Counted from the stretch's first letter, positions 1 to 9,295 are shown. The stretch: DNA of 51,145 nucleotides from an uncultured Dorea sp. (GCA_910586965.1 CAJUMF010000026.1:1-51145), one strand, 5' to 3'. Notes: generated by a model not told the origin, from the sequence alone. Translations and numbers: made by a program.

Positions 1-505
1 GCTTAGCATCCAAGTTGGAAAGAGGCTCATCCATAAGGAATACCTTAGGATTACGTACGATTGCACGTCCCATAGCAACACGCTGTCTCTGTCCACCGGA
101 AAGAGCCTTCGGCTTACGCTCAAGGAGAGCTTCCAGGTCGAGGATTCTTGCTGCCTCGCGAACCATCTTATCAATCTCATCTTTCGGAATCTTTCTTAAC
201 TTAAGACCGAAAGCCATGTTATCATATACTGTCATATGCGGATACAGAGCGTAGTTCTGGAATACCATCGCGATATCTCTGTCCTTCGGCTCTACGTCGT
301 TTACTAACTTGTCGCCGATGTATAACTCACCGCTGGTAATCTCTTCAAGACCAGCTACCATACGAAGTGTTGTAGATTTACCACATCCTGAAGCTCCTAC
401 GAATATGATAAACTCTTTGTCTTCAATCTCAAGGTTGAAGTCCTTAACTGCTACGTATCCGTTCGGATATGTCTTATTAATGTGCCGTAAAGATAAACTT
501 GCCAT
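1..505 (-). CDS. Sugar ABC transporter ATP-binding protein, MsmK/UgpC type (partial)
   Basis: N-terminal 168 codons of an ABC ATPase; the gene runs off the window. The translated minus strand shows Walker A GASGCGKSTT, Q-loop FQNYALYPHMTV, the signature LSGGQRQRVAMGRA and Walker B VFLMDEPLSNLDA. This matches the MalK/UgpC/MsmK class that energises carbohydrate uptake by pairing with separate permeases at the membrane. The start is set at 505 because AGGAGG lies 8 nt upstream; an ATG two codons earlier sits too close to it. The C-terminal regulatory domain, which would narrow the substrate, is outside the window, so the transported sugar is unknown. Confidence 0.93.
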   Translation of the reverse strand, partial: MASLSLRHINKTYPNGYVAVKDFNLEIEDKEFIIFVGASGCGKSTTLRMVAGLEEITSGELYIGDKLVNDVEPKDRDIAMVFQNYALYPHMTVYDNMAFGLKLRKIPKDEIDKMVREAARILDLEALLERKPKALSGGQRQRVAMGRAIVRNPKVFLMDEPLSNLDAK

Positions 506-697
506 TTTCATTTCCTCCTGATTCTTGCCTAATCGCTTTCTTGCGCAACACCACTGCATATCTGTTTGAAAATGTGTTTCGCTTCTGTTAAAGAGTATAT
601 AAAAAAAGCGGGATTCGGGGTATACCCAAGTTGAACAATTTTTCTAAAAGATTCTATACAAATTGTACAACATAGGATTATGCCCTTAAACCGCCGT

Positions 698-1543
698 TTA
701 TTCCTGCTCAAGAAGCATTTGGTAGACTTCTCGTTTACCTATCCCCCGATCTTTTGCTACTTGTTTCATAGCGTCTTTTTTACTCAGGCCATTTTTTAGG
801 TAAAGCTCCATATGCTCCGTCAATGCAAGCTCCTCCCACCGCCCTTGTTCCTCTTTGAGTATTTCCTCTTGAGATTTTCCTTCTATAATAAGTACATACT
901 CGCCCCGCGGCTCATGTTCTTCATAATAAGCAATCGCTTCGCAAAGCGTCGCCCGAAATACTGTCTCATGCCTCTTCGTCAGCTCCTTGCAGACGGCTGC
1001 CTGCCGGTCCCCCAGCACTTCCTTAAGTGCCCCCAGCGTGCGTATGAGCCTGTGGGGCGCCTCATAGATCACAATCGTCCGCGTTTCATCCTTAAGACTC
1101 TCAAGCACACGCTGCCGCTCCTTCTTATCTGCCGGGAGAAATGCCTCAAAGGCGAATCTTCTGGTCGATAACCCGGATATAGTCAGCGCTGTCACACATG
1201 CCGCAGCTCCCGGAACCGCCGTCACCGTAATCCCCGCTTCATGACACATGCTCACCAATTCTTCCCCTGGGTCCGAGATGCCGGGTGTCCCCGCGTCGGT
1301 GATCAGCGCGATATCTTCCCCGCCAAGAAGCCGCTCCACAAGCTTTCGCCCTTTTTCAATCTTATTATACTCGTGATAACTGGTCATGGGTGTCTTTATC
1401 TCAAAATGATTCAAAAGCTTGATGCTGCCTCTGGTGTCCTCTGCCGCGATCAGATCCGCTTCCTTCAATGTACGCACACACCGAAAGGTCATGTCCTCGA
1501 GATTTCCAATAGGGGTTGCACATAAATATAAAGTGCCCGCCAT
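698..1543 (-). CDS. rsmI: 16S rRNA (cytidine(1402)-2'-O)-methyltransferase
   Basis: Tetrapyrrole-methylase-fold enzyme that 2'-O-methylates C1402 in the decoding centre of 16S rRNA using SAM. The N-terminus has the family signature LYLCATPIGNLEDMT, followed by AEDTR, DAGTPGISDPG and VPGAAA, which form the SAM-binding surface. Length (281 aa) is normal for RsmI. The start at 1543 is preferred over the ATG six codons upstream because GAGGAGGAG precedes it at good spacing. It follows the tRNA methyltransferase gene with a 14-nt gap and is probably cotranscribed with it, holB and ricT, the same neighbourhood as yabC in Bacillus. Confidence 0.95.
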   Translation of the reverse strand: MAGTLYLCATPIGNLEDMTFRCVRTLKEADLIAAEDTRGSIKLLNHFEIKTPMTSYHEYNKIEKGRKLVERLLGGEDIALITDAGTPGISDPGEELVSMCHEAGITVTAVPGAAACVTALTISGLSTRRFAFEAFLPADKKERQRVLESLKDETRTIVIYEAPHRLIRTLGALKEVLGDRQAAVCKELTKRHETVFRATLCEAIAYYEEHEPRGEYVLIIEGKSQEEILKEEQGRWEELALTEHMELYLKNGLSKKDAMKQVAKDRGIGKREVYQMLLEQE

Positions 1544-1557
1544 ATAAGCTCCTCCTC

Positions 1558-2331
1558 TCATTTTTGCAGTCCATCATCCGCCTCTGTCCAACCGTGATGT
1601 ATCCGCATCACTTCGTCCGTGTATTTTCCTTCTCTCTCGTATACAATAAGCGGCGGCCCCACCTTCATCCGCGGATTGCCGCCTTTGATCCCTCCCACAA
1701 GGACCATATTGGGCTCCTTATCCGCAAAAGGATACACTAAGCGCATCTCCTTTGGCTCTATCCCAACGGCACACATCTTAGTAAGTATCTCTGGCAGCCG
1801 AAATGGTCTGTGCACCATATAGAATCTCCCCTTCACCTTTAGAATCTTAGTGCTTTCCCGCAGGATATCGTCAAGGGTACACAAGGCTTCGTGCCTTGCG
1901 ATATAAAGCGCCTCATTCTGATTCTTAAGTCCGTGATTCCCGATCATATAAGGGGGATTTACCGTGATCACCTCAAAAGAGGCCGCCCCAAACCTAAGAG
2001 CCGCCTCCTTAATATCTCCTGTCACAATATCAATCTTTGATTCCAGTCCATTATACGCAACACTTCTTCTCGCCATATCTGCACTGTCCTTTTGTATCTC
2101 CAGTCCCGTATAATGCTCTCCGTTATTCTTCGCCTCAAGCAAGATGGGGAGAATCCCCGTCCCTGTCCCCAGATCCAGAGCCCGTTCTCCCTTTTTTACC
2201 TTCGCAAAAGAAGAAAGAAGTACCGCATCCATCCCAAAGCAAAACCGCCCCGGATGCTGGATGATCTCGTAGCCCTTAATCTGCAGATCATCCAACCGCT
2301 CCCCGGCGTGGATCAATTTTTCATCTCTCAT
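1558..2331 (-). CDS. yabB: tRNA1(Val) (adenine(37)-N6)-methyltransferase family protein
   Basis: Class I SAM-dependent methyltransferase of the TrmN6/YfiC family (257 aa). The SAM-binding motif LDLGTGTGILPILL lies near residue 55 and the catalytic NPPY motif near residue 125, as in N6-adenine methyltransferases acting on nucleic acid. The family modifies A37 of tRNA1(Val) in E. coli; substrate here is inferred. It sits between ricT and rsmI, matching the yaaT-yabB-yabC order of Bacillus. A modest AAGGA ribosome binding site lies about 10 nt before the ATG. Confidence 0.9.
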   Translation of the reverse strand: MRDEKLIHAGERLDDLQIKGYEIIQHPGRFCFGMDAVLLSSFAKVKKGERALDLGTGTGILPILLEAKNNGEHYTGLEIQKDSADMARRSVAYNGLESKIDIVTGDIKEAALRFGAASFEVITVNPPYMIGNHGLKNQNEALYIARHEALCTLDDILRESTKILKVKGRFYMVHRPFRLPEILTKMCAVGIEPKEMRLVYPFADKEPNMVLVGGIKGGNPRMKVGPPLIVYEREGKYTDEVMRIHHGWTEADDGLQK

Positions 2332-2348
2332 ATCTGATGTTCCTTATC

Positions 2349-3260
2349 TTAATTGTCATCCAATCTGGAATCTCCGGTTTTCTCCTCCAGCCGTTTAAGC
2401 TCCTCCAACTCTTCCTTGGAAAGCTTTGCATCCTTCTTCCGGCGCCTTGATTTGAATCTGAGCTCCGATGCCTTGTACTCTCGTATCTCCTTCTCATCAT
2501 TATCAAGTGTCACAATAACCTTCACAAGCTGGCGCAGCACATTTACAGACTGCACATCTCCTTTCAGCCCTTCCGGCGTCGTCACGCGGTCCCCGTTCCC
2601 CGGCAGATGGCTGTTGAGCTCTTCATAAGTCTCCTCTTCATTCGTCAGACAGCACATCAATCTTCCGCACACACCGGATATCTTCGTAGGATTCAAAGAA
2701 AGATTCTGCTCTTTAGCCATCTTGATGGACACCGGAGCAAATTCAGCCAGATATGTGTGACAGCACAGCGGCCGTCCGCAGATACCGATTCCGCCCCGAA
2801 TCTTCGTCTCATCCCGCACCCCGATCTGCCGCAGCTCAATCCTCGTTCTGAACACACTGGCCAGATCCTTTACAAGCTCTCGGAAATCAATCCGTCCATC
2901 CGCCGTAAAGTAGAACAGAACCTTATTATTATCAAATGTATATTCCGCATCGATCAGCTTCATCTCAAGTCCATGCTTCCGGATCTTTTCCAAGCAGATT
3001 TCAAATGCTTCTTTCTCTTTTTCCCGGTTTTTACTTTCCTTTTGCTTATCTTCCTGTGTAGCAACCCGGATCACCTGCTTTAACGGTACAGTAATCTGTT
3101 CATCCTCTACATCCTTCGGACCTGAAACTACAGAACCAAACTCTACCCCCCTGGCAGTCTCTACGATCACTTTATCTCCCGTCTTGACATTGTGTCTTCC
3201 CGGTGCAAAAAAATAGATTTTTCCTGCCGGTCTGAACCGAACTCCTATTACTCTCGTCAT
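2349..3260 (-). CDS. ricT: Stage 0 sporulation / PSP1-domain protein RicT (YaaT)
   Basis: PSP1-domain protein of 303 aa. In Bacillus, RicT forms a complex with RicA and RicF that binds iron-sulfur clusters, helps RNase Y mature mRNAs and promotes the Spo0A phosphorelay. The two cysteine clusters typical of the family are visible (GICGRPLCCHTYL and GVCGRLMCC, about residues 160-205), followed by a charged tail rich in Lys and Glu. AAAGGAG lies 9 nt before the ATG and overlaps the end of holB. Operon position next to holB is conserved in Firmicutes. Confidence 0.93.
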   Translation of the reverse strand: MTRVIGVRFRPAGKIYFFAPGRHNVKTGDKVIVETARGVEFGSVVSGPKDVEDEQITVPLKQVIRVATQEDKQKESKNREKEKEAFEICLEKIRKHGLEMKLIDAEYTFDNNKVLFYFTADGRIDFRELVKDLASVFRTRIELRQIGVRDETKIRGGIGICGRPLCCHTYLAEFAPVSIKMAKEQNLSLNPTKISGVCGRLMCCLTNEEETYEELNSHLPGNGDRVTTPEGLKGDVQSVNVLRQLVKVIVTLDNDEKEIREYKASELRFKSRRRKKDAKLSKEELEELKRLEEKTGDSRLDDN

Positions 3261-3263
3261 CGA

Positions 3264-4253
3264 TTAATTCTCCTTTATCGTCAGGAACAAAAGCTCCATC
3301 ACAAGTTCAAAATTCACATTCGCCTTAAGCCTTGACTTCGCTTTCTCAAGACCGGCAATGATATTCTGAATTCCCTCATAAGAGCTTGTCTTTGCCTGCT
3401 CCTTGATATATTTTATCTGATCTTTAAAAACGAGCTTATCGATCTCCTTCGTCGCCTTATAAAGCAAAACATCCCTGTACCAGATCATGATAATGTCCAG
3501 GTAATCCGTAATCTCCAGCTTATATGCCGTAACATTATTCACCGCTGTAACAACCTCGGAAAACTCCATCTCACGAATATATTTAAGAAGCTGCACCGCT
3601 TCATCTTTAATCTCATTAAAATGCTCCGAATGAGCCAGCATGATCGCCCGTCCCATATTCCCCTGCGCAAATGCCGTACAGACATCCGCTTTATAATCGG
3701 GAACCTCAAGTATCTCCATCAGGTATTTTTTGATCAAAGTATCCCGGATATTGCGAAGCTTGAGCATCACGCACCTTGAGTTGATCGTAGGAAGAAGGAC
3801 TTCCGCATTCTCTGTAAGCAATATGATCACCGCATACTCCGGCGGCTCCTCGATCGTCTTAAGAAGCGCGTTCTGGGCCTGGGGCGTCATAAGCTCCGCG
3901 CGGTCTATAATATAGATCTTATACGGACCCTGATAGGGCTTGATCATAATCGTATGATTCACCTGCTCACGGATATCATCCACGCTGATCGTATTCGGCT
4001 TTTCATGGGCCGTCCAGATGATGTCCGGATGATTGCCGCTCTCCGCCTGCCTGCAGGAATGACATGTGTTACACGGGTCCGGACCCTTCTTTTCACAAAG
4101 CAATGTCATGGCAAACAGACTCGCCAGCATCTTCTTACCCGAACCTCTGGCTCCGTTCATAATATAAGCATGTGATACCTTATCCATCGACACCGCATTC
4201 CTGATATATTGTATAATATCCTTGTGTCCAACTACATCTTTAAAGCTTCCCAT
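3264..4253 (-). CDS. holB: DNA polymerase III subunit delta'
   Basis: Clamp-loader subunit of 329 aa. It has an N-terminal AAA+ core with a P-loop-like GARGSGKK near residue 37, a zinc-binding group CEKKGPDPCNTCHSC near residues 53-67, a DRAELMTPQAQNALLKTIEE segment and the SRC sensor-type motif in INSRC. The C-terminal domain is the collar region. AGGGAG precedes the ATG. The first 14 nt overlap the end of the decarboxylase gene, and ricT follows after 3 nt, so these are translated from one message. Confidence 0.93.
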   Translation of the reverse strand: MGSFKDVVGHKDIIQYIRNAVSMDKVSHAYIMNGARGSGKKMLASLFAMTLLCEKKGPDPCNTCHSCRQAESGNHPDIIWTAHEKPNTISVDDIREQVNHTIMIKPYQGPYKIYIIDRAELMTPQAQNALLKTIEEPPEYAVIILLTENAEVLLPTINSRCVMLKLRNIRDTLIKKYLMEILEVPDYKADVCTAFAQGNMGRAIMLAHSEHFNEIKDEAVQLLKYIREMEFSEVVTAVNNVTAYKLEITDYLDIIMIWYRDVLLYKATKEIDKLVFKDQIKYIKEQAKTSSYEGIQNIIAGLEKAKSRLKANVNFELVMELLFLTIKEN

Positions 4254-5691
4254 GTTGTATCTCCCTTTTTATCTTTAATACTTCAACGTATCTTTCCCTT
4301 TTAAAGCCCTCAACAGAAAATCCTTTATCCCGATACCAGAAAAGCATCCGCACCGCTTCTTCAGAGATCCTCTCTCCCGGCACAATAAGCGGGCTGCCGG
4401 GCGGATACAGATACGCATACTCCGCAGATACATACCCCGCGGCAGCATCCCACGGAACAAACATGCACTCCGCCGCATCTGCGCACACTTTCCGTTCGGC
4501 ATCAGCAATACTACAGACCACTTCTGCACGGGGAAGCCCCCCTGTCCGCGGACATTCATCTATTGTCTGAGCCCCAATCTTATTATCAATCCTGAACAAT
4601 GCATTTGTCAACCGTTCTAAGCCCTCTTTTGTATCTGATACAGAAGTCATGGCAAGCACATAACTCCCTGCCGCCATCTCCATCTGTAGATGATACTCCG
4701 AAAGCAGCCGTCTGTAAAGCTCTTTTCCTGTAAACTCTATACTTCCTGTGTATATAATAAGCTTAGATATATCATAACATTCTGTGCGGATTAACTCAAG
4801 ACACTTAAGACCCGAAAGTTTTTTCCGAACTTCACACAGCTTGCCTGCATAAGCCCCAAACATCTCTCCTGCGCGGGACTCAAGCTCCTCCATGCACAGA
4901 TCAATCGCCGCCATCAGCACATAAGAAGGACTTGATGTCTGCAGCATACCCAGATATCGCTTAACCCGCTCTCTGTCTATCCTGCTGCCGTTCATATGCA
5001 AGAGCGCAGTCTGGGTCAATGACGGCAAAGTCTTATGGACACTGTGGATAACAATATCCGCTCCGCGCGCATTGGAATTTTCCGGAAATACACTGTGAAA
5101 ACCAAAATGAGCCCCATGCGCTTCGTCCACGATCAAAGGCAGTCCCTTCTCATGCACCGCCTCTGCGATGGCAGTAACATCCGATACCACCCCGTCATAA
5201 GTCGGCGACACAATAACGACTGCCCTTACATCCGGATAACGCTCAAGGGCATCCCTTACATCCTGCGGTCTGATCTCCATATTAAGGCCCACCTTGCTGT
5301 CAAAGCCCGGATACAGATAGACCGGATTCAATTCATTCAGATATATCGCATGATACACAGACTTGTGGCAATTTCTTGCCACAAGTATCGTATCTCCTTT
5401 TTCAGTTACACCGCATACAGCACTCAAGATTCCAACCGTACTCCCATTGACAAGGAAATGCGTCTCATCCGCATGATAAACTCTTGCCGCACGTTCCTGT
5501 GCGCATTTAAGAATCCCCCGCGGATGATGAAGGTCATCAAAGCCCTCAATCTCCGTAATGTCTATCTCGTAAGGCATACGTACATCGGCAGGATCATATG
5601 CCGGGATACCGCGCCTTTTATGCCCCGGCATATGAAAACCATAGTAATCGGAATCGCTGTAGCCTTTTAACTTATCATATAGTGTGCTCAT
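4240..5691 (-). CDS. Orn/Lys/Arg decarboxylase family PLP enzyme
   Basis: Fold-type I PLP enzyme of 483 aa resembling the short Firmicutes arginine/lysine decarboxylases (YaaO/SpeA type) that make agmatine or cadaverine. Visible features are FHMPGHKR near the start, NGSTVG, the DEAHGAHFGFH segment and SVHKTLPSLTQ, where the lysine forms the Schiff base with PLP. The C-terminal decarboxylase domain carries YPPGSPLIVPGE. Substrate cannot be fixed from sequence alone. It overlaps holB by 14 nt. No clear Shine-Dalgarno precedes the ATG, unlike its neighbours. Confidence 0.88.
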   Translation of the reverse strand: MSTLYDKLKGYSDSDYYGFHMPGHKRRGIPAYDPADVRMPYEIDITEIEGFDDLHHPRGILKCAQERAARVYHADETHFLVNGSTVGILSAVCGVTEKGDTILVARNCHKSVYHAIYLNELNPVYLYPGFDSKVGLNMEIRPQDVRDALERYPDVRAVVIVSPTYDGVVSDVTAIAEAVHEKGLPLIVDEAHGAHFGFHSVFPENSNARGADIVIHSVHKTLPSLTQTALLHMNGSRIDRERVKRYLGMLQTSSPSYVLMAAIDLCMEELESRAGEMFGAYAGKLCEVRKKLSGLKCLELIRTECYDISKLIIYTGSIEFTGKELYRRLLSEYHLQMEMAAGSYVLAMTSVSDTKEGLERLTNALFRIDNKIGAQTIDECPRTGGLPRAEVVCSIADAERKVCADAAECMFVPWDAAAGYVSAEYAYLYPPGSPLIVPGERISEEAVRMLFWYRDKGFSVEGFKRERYVEVLKIKREIQHGKL

Positions 5692-5708
5692 AACACATTC
5701 ATCACATT

Positions 5709-7055
5709 CTACAATCTCTTAAGAAGCTTCTCTCTCTCTTCTTCGAATCCCGGTTTCCCAAGCAGTGCAAACATATTTTTCTTATAACTCTCAACTCCCG
5801 GCTGATTGAACGGATTCACGCCAGAGATATATCCGCTGACACCGCAGGCAAATTCGAACATATAGAACAACTGTCCCAGTGAATACTCATCCTGAGCAGG
5901 AATGCTGATTACGAGATTCGGGACATTTCCGTCTGTATGCGCAAGGATTGTCCCATTCATAGCACTCTTATTCACAAAGTCAACATTCTTTCCTGCAAGA
6001 TAATTCAGCCCGTCAAGGTCTACCGGTTCCTCACCGATAACAATCTCCTCCTGGGACTCCTCTACTTTCAGAACCGTCTCATACATAATACGGCTTCCGT
6101 CCTGAATAAACTGTCCCATAGAATGAAGGTCTGTCGTAAGATCTACAGAGGCCGGGAAGATACCCTTCTGGTCTTTTCCTTCACTCTCGCCGTAGAGCTG
6201 CTTCCACCATTCCGATACATAGTGGAGGCTTGGCTCATAATTGGCCAGGATCTCAACAGACTTCCCTTTTCTGTGAAGGATATTGCGGATTGCAGCATAT
6301 TTCATTGCATCATTATCTTCGAATTCATTGTTGATAGCCATCTCTCTTGCAGATGCCGCTCCCTCCATCAGCTTATCAATGTCCGCTCCGCTGACTGCGA
6401 TCGGAAGAAGGCCTACCGCTGTCAGGACTGAAAAACGTCCGCCCACATCATCCGGCACTACGAACTCTTCATATCCTTCCTCGTCTGCAAGACCTTTCAA
6501 CGCTCCTCTCGCCTTATCCGTAGTGGCGTAGATTCTCTTTGCAGCCTCCTCTTTTCCATATTTCTTCTCAAGCATCTCCTTGAATACACGGAATGCGATC
6601 GCTGGCTCTGTAGTAGTACCTGATTTGGAGATAATGTTAACAGAAAAGTCCCTGTCTCCGATCACATCAATCAGATGTTTCAGGTATGTACTGCTGATGC
6701 TGTTTCCTGCATAGTAAATCTCCGGTGTCTTACGGATTTCCTTAGAAACCATATTATAGAAATTATGACGCAAAAACTCAATGGCCGCCCTCGCTCCAAG
6801 ATAAGAGCCGCCGATACCGATTACTACCAGCACTTCCGAATCCCCTTTGATTCTCTCTGCCGCCGCCTTGATCCTTGCGAATTCTTCTTTATCATAATCT
6901 ACCGGGAGGTCGATCCACCCAAGGAAATCATTACCTGCTCCCTCTCTCCCAAGAAGCGTCTCCTTCGCCTGAAGAGCAATCTTTTTCATAGACTCTACTT
7001 CGTGACCGCTGATAAATCCTGTTGCCTTTGAATAATCAAATGTTACTTTTGCCAT
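5709..7055 (-). CDS. pgi: Glucose-6-phosphate isomerase
   Basis: Glycolytic isomerase interconverting glucose-6-phosphate and fructose-6-phosphate in the cytoplasm. The protein (448 aa) has VVIGIGGSYLGARAAIEFL, IISKSGTTTEPAIAFR for phosphate binding, VGGRFSVLTAVGLLP, and the catalytic base region near ESYKKNMFALLG. The start at 7055 (MAKVTF) is an ATG with GGACGGA 8 nt upstream; the open frame extends to a TTG at 7079 that lacks a binding site. It appears to be its own unit: the membrane-protein gene ends 80 nt upstream, with an AT-rich gap holding a possible promoter. Confidence 0.96.
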   Translation of the reverse strand: MAKVTFDYSKATGFISGHEVESMKKIALQAKETLLGREGAGNDFLGWIDLPVDYDKEEFARIKAAAERIKGDSEVLVVIGIGGSYLGARAAIEFLRHNFYNMVSKEIRKTPEIYYAGNSISSTYLKHLIDVIGDRDFSVNIISKSGTTTEPAIAFRVFKEMLEKKYGKEEAAKRIYATTDKARGALKGLADEEGYEEFVVPDDVGGRFSVLTAVGLLPIAVSGADIDKLMEGAASAREMAINNEFEDNDAMKYAAIRNILHRKGKSVEILANYEPSLHYVSEWWKQLYGESEGKDQKGIFPASVDLTTDLHSMGQFIQDGSRIMYETVLKVEESQEEIVIGEEPVDLDGLNYLAGKNVDFVNKSAMNGTILAHTDGNVPNLVISIPAQDEYSLGQLFYMFEFACGVSGYISGVNPFNQPGVESYKKNMFALLGKPGFEEEREKLLKRL

Positions 7056-7135
7056 AGCACAAATCCGTCCTTCCTTCAAAAAATATATTATATTTTTTCA
7101 TATATAATACATTTTATCAAATCAGCGCACTTTAA

Positions 7136-8038
7136 TCAAGCCATAAACTCCTCCAGGATTTGACGGATAAGGATCTCTCTTTCCACAGACTTCTGCTCTG
7201 TCCCTTCCGGTTCCTCTTTTTCCACCTTTTTGGAAATCGCCCTCACCCTGTTGCTACTGTCCTTCCCAGTGACTGTATCCGGCACAGGATATGGCTTTGG
7301 CATCGTGGGCGGCAATATCTCCGGCGGTGTCTGCGGCGACGGGACCTCTTTCCCGGGACTTGGCCGCTCCGGCTCCGACGCATCCACGCGATCTGCTGCT
7401 GCCGCTTCCACGATCATATCCGTTTCTTCAAAATCACTCTCATCTTCCCCTGCCTGTCCATTCTCGTCTTCATATCCTTCTTCCTCAGACCCCCATCCGG
7501 AAGACATCTCTTTCTGACGTGATTTTTCATAGCGGTGAAGACATACATTCTGCAAGTAATCTACCATATAATTTCTCGCCATCTGCATACGGTAATTTTC
7601 ATCTGTCGTCAAATGAAACACATACACAAGAATTCCAAGTCCTGCACCGATCACCCCTGTACGCAGCACAAGATCATTCATTCCATAAATACTGTATGTA
7701 AGGACTGCCCCCAAAAGACCTGTGACAATACATAAAAGCGCCGCAGCTTTTTCAAGCCTTCTCAAGCTGTGAAGGCGGATTCCAAGCACCTTATAACCAT
7801 ACAGGTACTTGTCCACAAACACTTCCACATTCTCCACCTTCTCACTGACCATACAGGCATGTTCAAACTTCGCACGCACCAAGCGCATCAGCGGATGGGG
7901 ACTCTTATTCATATTGCCCGCCGCGCGCACCAGACGCGAAAGTATCGCATTCACCATACATTTGCTCAAGATACCGGCTATCGTAAAAATTCCCAGCGCT
8001 ATAACTATTATCTGCTTATCCACTATCATCCTTAACAT
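7136..8038 (-). CDS. Conserved membrane protein of unknown function
   Basis: Not recognised as a named family. It has a hydrophobic helix at residues 6-25, a cytoplasmic stretch with conserved-looking basic and aromatic residues, two further hydrophobic helices near residues 97-143, then a long acidic and Pro-rich tail (from about residue 180) likely to be disordered. The start at 8038 has AGGAGG 9 nt upstream, and that binding site lies in a hairpin (see 8046-8089). It ends 80 nt before pgi. The layout suggests a membrane-anchored scaffold, but this is only inference. Confidence 0.75.
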   Translation of the reverse strand: MLRMIVDKQIIVIALGIFTIAGILSKCMVNAILSRLVRAAGNMNKSPHPLMRLVRAKFEHACMVSEKVENVEVFVDKYLYGYKVLGIRLHSLRRLEKAAALLCIVTGLLGAVLTYSIYGMNDLVLRTGVIGAGLGILVYVFHLTTDENYRMQMARNYMVDYLQNVCLHRYEKSRQKEMSSGWGSEEEGYEDENGQAGEDESDFEETDMIVEAAAADRVDASEPERPSPGKEVPSPQTPPEILPPTMPKPYPVPDTVTGKDSSNRVRAISKKVEKEEPEGTEQKSVEREILIRQILEEFMA

Positions 8039-8045
8039 AGATAAA

Positions 8046-8089
8046 GCCCTCCTTTCATGGGAATTATACCTGAAATTCCCCCGGAGGGC
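8046..8089 (-). promoter_or_regulatory. Leader hairpin that sequesters the ribosome binding site
   Basis: On the minus strand, outer arms GCCCTCC (8083-8089 side) and GGAGGGC (8046-8052) pair perfectly; inside them GGGAATT and AATTCCC pair (8059-8065 with 8074-8080). The GGAGG in the 3' outer arm is the ribosome binding site of the gene starting at 8038. A TATAAT also lies in the inner loop on the same strand and could be a -10 element, in which case the transcript would lack the 5' arm. Confidence 0.5.
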
Positions 8090-8167
8090 GATAAAATCCG
8101 TTCTCCATAATCCGACATCTGCCTGTCAGCTTTTGTCGATTTGCAGAACATATACGTTTTAAAATTC

Positions 8168-8860
8168 CTACAGCGAAGCCAGCAGTTCTTTCATAAGCCG
8201 TACACTATGGGTGATTGCCTGCCGCTCGAACTCAGGATAATCCATAACAGCACTATTGTCAGCTTTGTCCGAAATCGCCCGAATTATGACATACGAAACT
8301 TTGTTCAGATAAGCTGCCTGGGCGATGCCCGCACCTTCCATCTCCGTACAGAGCGGATGAAACATCCTCACGATCCTCTCCTTCACCTCGGCAGATGATA
8401 TGAACTGATCTCCGCTGGCCACCCTTCCGGTAAAAGTGTGAATCTCCGGATTGGCCCTCTCATTCGCTGCCTTTGCCTTCTCAATCAGCTCACGGTCTGC
8501 CGGAAATGCCAGTGTATCCATCCTTGGGACCTGGCCTGCCGGATCTCCGAAGATTGTCGCGTCCATATCATGATGCACTGCATCCGTAGATATCACCATA
8601 TCTCCGATATCGATCCTCGCGTCCAGAGAGCCCGCGATTCCCGTATTGATCAGCGCGTCCACTGCAAAATGATCCACCAAGATCTGGGCACAGATTCCTG
8701 CATTTACCTTGCCAATCCCGCTTCTTACCACTACCGCATCCTTTCCGCACAAGACACCCTTGCAGAAAACCATGCCCGCGATCTCTTCCGTCTTCTGGAT
8801 ATCCATCGCTTCTTTCAAAGCAGCAACCTCTTCCTCCATAGCTCCAATAATACCTATCAT
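8168..8860 (-). CDS. mtnN: 5'-methylthioadenosine/S-adenosylhomocysteine nucleosidase
   Basis: Hydrolyses the glycosidic bond of methylthioadenosine and S-adenosylhomocysteine, feeding methionine salvage and AI-2 precursor formation. The protein (230 aa) begins MIGIIGAMEEEVAAL and carries the active-site glutamate region FHPLCTEMEGAGIAQ and the catalytic aspartate in RAISDKAD. GGAGG lies 9 nt before the ATG. It is transcribed divergently from the TSCPD gene at 8982 and precedes the membrane-protein gene by about 130 nt that include the leader hairpin. Confidence 0.95.
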   Translation of the reverse strand: MIGIIGAMEEEVAALKEAMDIQKTEEIAGMVFCKGVLCGKDAVVVRSGIGKVNAGICAQILVDHFAVDALINTGIAGSLDARIDIGDMVISTDAVHHDMDATIFGDPAGQVPRMDTLAFPADRELIEKAKAANERANPEIHTFTGRVASGDQFISSAEVKERIVRMFHPLCTEMEGAGIAQAAYLNKVSYVIIRAISDKADNSAVMDYPEFERQAITHSVRLMKELLASL

Positions 8861-8981
8861 ACGTCCATTCCTCCATATATATATGAATTTGTATCTTCAA
8901 ATATCCAGAAATAGTATAGCATTCCTTTGTATTCTCTGCTATACTTTTCTTGATATCTGTACATAACTAAAGGAGGTTTTT

Positions 8982-9224
8982 ATGGATTTTAAACCAGTTG
9001 GAGTCTGCTCACAGTTAATCCGTGTAGACGTAGAAGATAATGTGATTAAAAATGCCGAATTTATCGGCGGATGCAGTGGGAATACCCAAGGCGTGGCACG
9101 CCTTGTAAAAGGGATGAATGTAGACGAAGCAATCTCCCGCTTAGAAGGGATCAAATGCGGCTTCAAGTCCACTTCCTGTCCGGATCAGCTCGCACAGGCG
9201 CTTAAGGCAGTCTCGGGGAAATAA
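8982..9224 (+). CDS. TSCPD domain-containing protein (TIGR03905 type)
   Basis: Small 80-aa protein that matches the stand-alone TSCPD domain also found at the end of vitamin B12-dependent ribonucleotide reductases. The naming motif appears as TSCPDQLAQAL at the C-terminus; a second cysteine pair lies in GGCSGNTQG and IKCGF, suggesting metal or nucleotide binding. AAGGAGG lies 8 nt before the ATG. It is a single-gene unit, divergent from mtnN, and ends before a GC-rich hairpin at 9243. Biochemical function is not established for the family. Confidence 0.88.
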   Translation: MDFKPVGVCSQLIRVDVEDNVIKNAEFIGGCSGNTQGVARLVKGMNVDEAISRLEGIKCGFKSTSCPDQLAQALKAVSGK

Positions 9225-9242
9225 GAACATCAGGACATATAT

Positions 9243-9274
9243 GGGGGGATTGTCGGTTTATGCGATTCTCCCCC
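9243..9274. terminator. Possible bidirectional terminator
   Basis: A G-run (9243-9248) pairs with a C-run (9270-9274) around a 20-nt loop, between the convergent TSCPD gene and the AlbA_2 gene. The following T-tract is weak, so this is tentative. Confidence 0.45.
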
Positions 9275-9295
9275 TTCAGTATCCGCCTACATCTG

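Noticed and set aside
618..627. GGGTATACCC palindrome upstream of the ABC ATPase
   Set aside because: Only 10 bp, not positioned against a clear promoter, and not matching a known catabolite-repression site.
529..711. 60-aa minus-strand ORF between rsmI and the ABC ATPase
   Set aside because: No binding site and overlaps the rsmI end; more likely the leader of the ABC gene.
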